A stretch of DNA of 7,159 bases, from contig JBDNIO010000098.1 in NCBI GenBank assembly GCA_041688215.1, positions 1-7,159 on the forward strand, given 5' to 3'. Positions 6,514-7,159 of this stretch are shown one piece after another. Source of the DNA: JBDNIO01 sp041688215 (GTDB lineage: Bacteria; Pseudomonadota; Gammaproteobacteria; Nevskiales; Salinisphaeraceae). The translations under genes were made by a program, and so were the position numbers. The notes beneath the pieces were generated by a model. It worked only from the letters and a program-made list of their open reading frames with translations, was not told where the DNA came from and did not search any database. Position 1 is the first letter of the stretch. Every line of letters begins with the position of its first letter.

Positions 6514-6540
6514 CAACGCTTCGCAACCATCTGTTGATGA
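6510..6540. repeat. Inverted repeat in the divergent control region, possible operator
   Basis: TGATCAAC (6510-6517) and GTTGATGA (6533-6540) are inverted copies matching at 7 of 8 positions, 15 nt apart. The centre-to-centre distance is 23 nt, about two helical turns, as expected for a dimeric regulator. The left arm overlaps the -10 element, so binding would probably repress parB. The arms are short and could arise by chance. Confidence 0.35.
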
Positions 6541-6554
6541 GTGTAACTTTAGCA

Positions 6555-6560
6555 CGGGAG
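6555..6560 (+). promoter_or_regulatory. Ribosome binding site of the parB-like gene
   Basis: CGGGAG ends 5 nt before the ATG at 6566. This supports that start over the in-frame GTG at 6617, which lies at codon 18. Confidence 0.65.
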
Positions 6561-6565
6561 CGCCC

Positions 6566-7159
6566 ATGCCAGCGCACAACCAGAATCATAGCCACGACGC
6601 CCAAGCCATCCGGCGCGTGCCAATTGATTTAATCGAACCGGGGCGTTTTCAGGCGCGCCGCAACTTCTCGCAAACCGCGTTGGCGGAGCTGGCGCGCTCG
6701 CTGGCGGAATCCGGCGTGGTTCAGCCTGTAGTGGTGCGTTCACTCGGCGAAAAAGGCTATGAATTACTCGCCGGAGAGCGGCGCTGGCGCGCGGCGCAAC
6801 TGGCGTGTTTGCACGATATGCCGGTCGTCGTGCGCGATGACTTAACCGATGCCGAGGCCGCTATACTCGGCCTGATTGAAAACCTGCAGCGTGAATCGCT
6901 GGGCCCGCTGGAAACCGCGCGTGGGCTTGAAAGCCTGTGTCTGGAACATGGCTTAACCCATGGTCAGGCCAGCGAGCGCATAGGCAAATCAAGAACCTAC
7001 GTAACCAATTACTTGCGGCTGTTGCGGCTCGCGGGCGAAGTTCAGGCGTGGATAGACGAAGGTGAACTCACGCTGGGACACGCCAAGATTCTTGCGGGCA
7101 TTCCGGAAAACCAGCAGACAACATTCGCCCGCCATGCCATCCGCCGGCGTTTATCTGTG
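6566..7159 (+). CDS. ParB/Spo0J-family partition protein (partial, cut by right edge)
   Basis: The first 198 residues of a ParB-family DNA-binding CTPase. After a short polar N terminus come VPIDLIEPGRFQARRNF (18-34), the GVVQPVVVR box (50-58), the GERRWRAA CTP-phosphate motif (70-77), the IENLQRES motif (104-111) and a helix-turn-helix around 131-155 with ERIGKSRTYVTNYLRLLRL. LTLGHAKIL at 168-176 is the usual conserved stretch after it. These motifs fit a CTP-binding clamp that loads at parS. The C-terminal dimerisation domain lies beyond the window, and the frame is open to the last base. No parA is adjacent upstream, where a chromosomal parAB pair would have it; the neighbour is a divergent lipid gene. 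It may be an orphan ParB paralogue or Noc-like protein rather than the main chromosome-segregation ParB. No parS-like 16-mer was seen. Confidence 0.92.
   Translation, partial: MPAHNQNHSHDAQAIRRVPIDLIEPGRFQARRNFSQTALAELARSLAESGVVQPVVVRSLGEKGYELLAGERRWRAAQLACLHDMPVVVRDDLTDAEAAILGLIENLQRESLGPLETARGLESLCLEHGLTHGQASERIGKSRTYVTNYLRLLRLAGEVQAWIDEGELTLGHAKILAGIPENQQTTFARHAIRRRLSV

Noticed and set aside
6477..6565. parS-like site in the parB control region
   Set aside because: No 16-mer resembling TGTTTCACGTGAAACA; the only ACGT core (TTACGTGG) lacks the flanking symmetry.

Overview
The window looks like a stretch of gammaproteobacterial chromosome, and it holds no recognisable phage, CRISPR or defence system. 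The assignment rests on a full-length PlsB-type glycerol-3-phosphate acyltransferase beside an MlaA outer-membrane lipoprotein, and on GC-rich coding sequence (hand count 63% for 601-660). Genus cannot be read from the sequence. The left edge is different: bases 1-240 are about 43% GC by hand count.

Layout. Bases 1-92 carry the last codons of an unidentified plus-strand gene. Bases 93-248 are non-coding and contain a perfect 2 x 13 bp tandem repeat. From 6476 down to 249 six genes lie on the minus strand in this transcription order: a lysophospholipid acyltransferase-like protein (6476-5649), an atypical extended SDR (5649-4627), the lipoprotein MlaA (4549-3818), a RIO/WaaP-like small kinase (about 3746-3108), PlsB (3101-630) and a GFA-family zinc protein (626-249). 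Spacing is tight: a TGATG overlap, a 77 nt gap with a candidate internal promoter before mlaA, then gaps of at most 71, 6 and 3 nt. A divergent control region (6477-6565) separates this run from a ParB-family gene on the plus strand, which the right edge cuts at codon 198.

How the genes may work together. PlsB makes the first acylation of glycerol-3-phosphate at the inner membrane. The PlsC-like enzyme is a second acyl-CoA/acyl-ACP-dependent acyltransferase of unknown acceptor. MlaA removes mislocalised phospholipid from the outer leaflet of the outer membrane. Together they suggest an envelope-lipid homeostasis operon, with the kinase and the SDR as possible regulatory or modifying members; this is inferred from gene order and family knowledge. 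The ParB gene has no parA between it and the divergent lipid genes.

The points most worth a second look are the SDR that lacks a recognisable YxxxK, the HX6D spacing in the PlsC-like enzyme, the kinase whose coding signal extends upstream of its only standard start codon, and three consecutive genes in one reading frame separated by single UAA codons.
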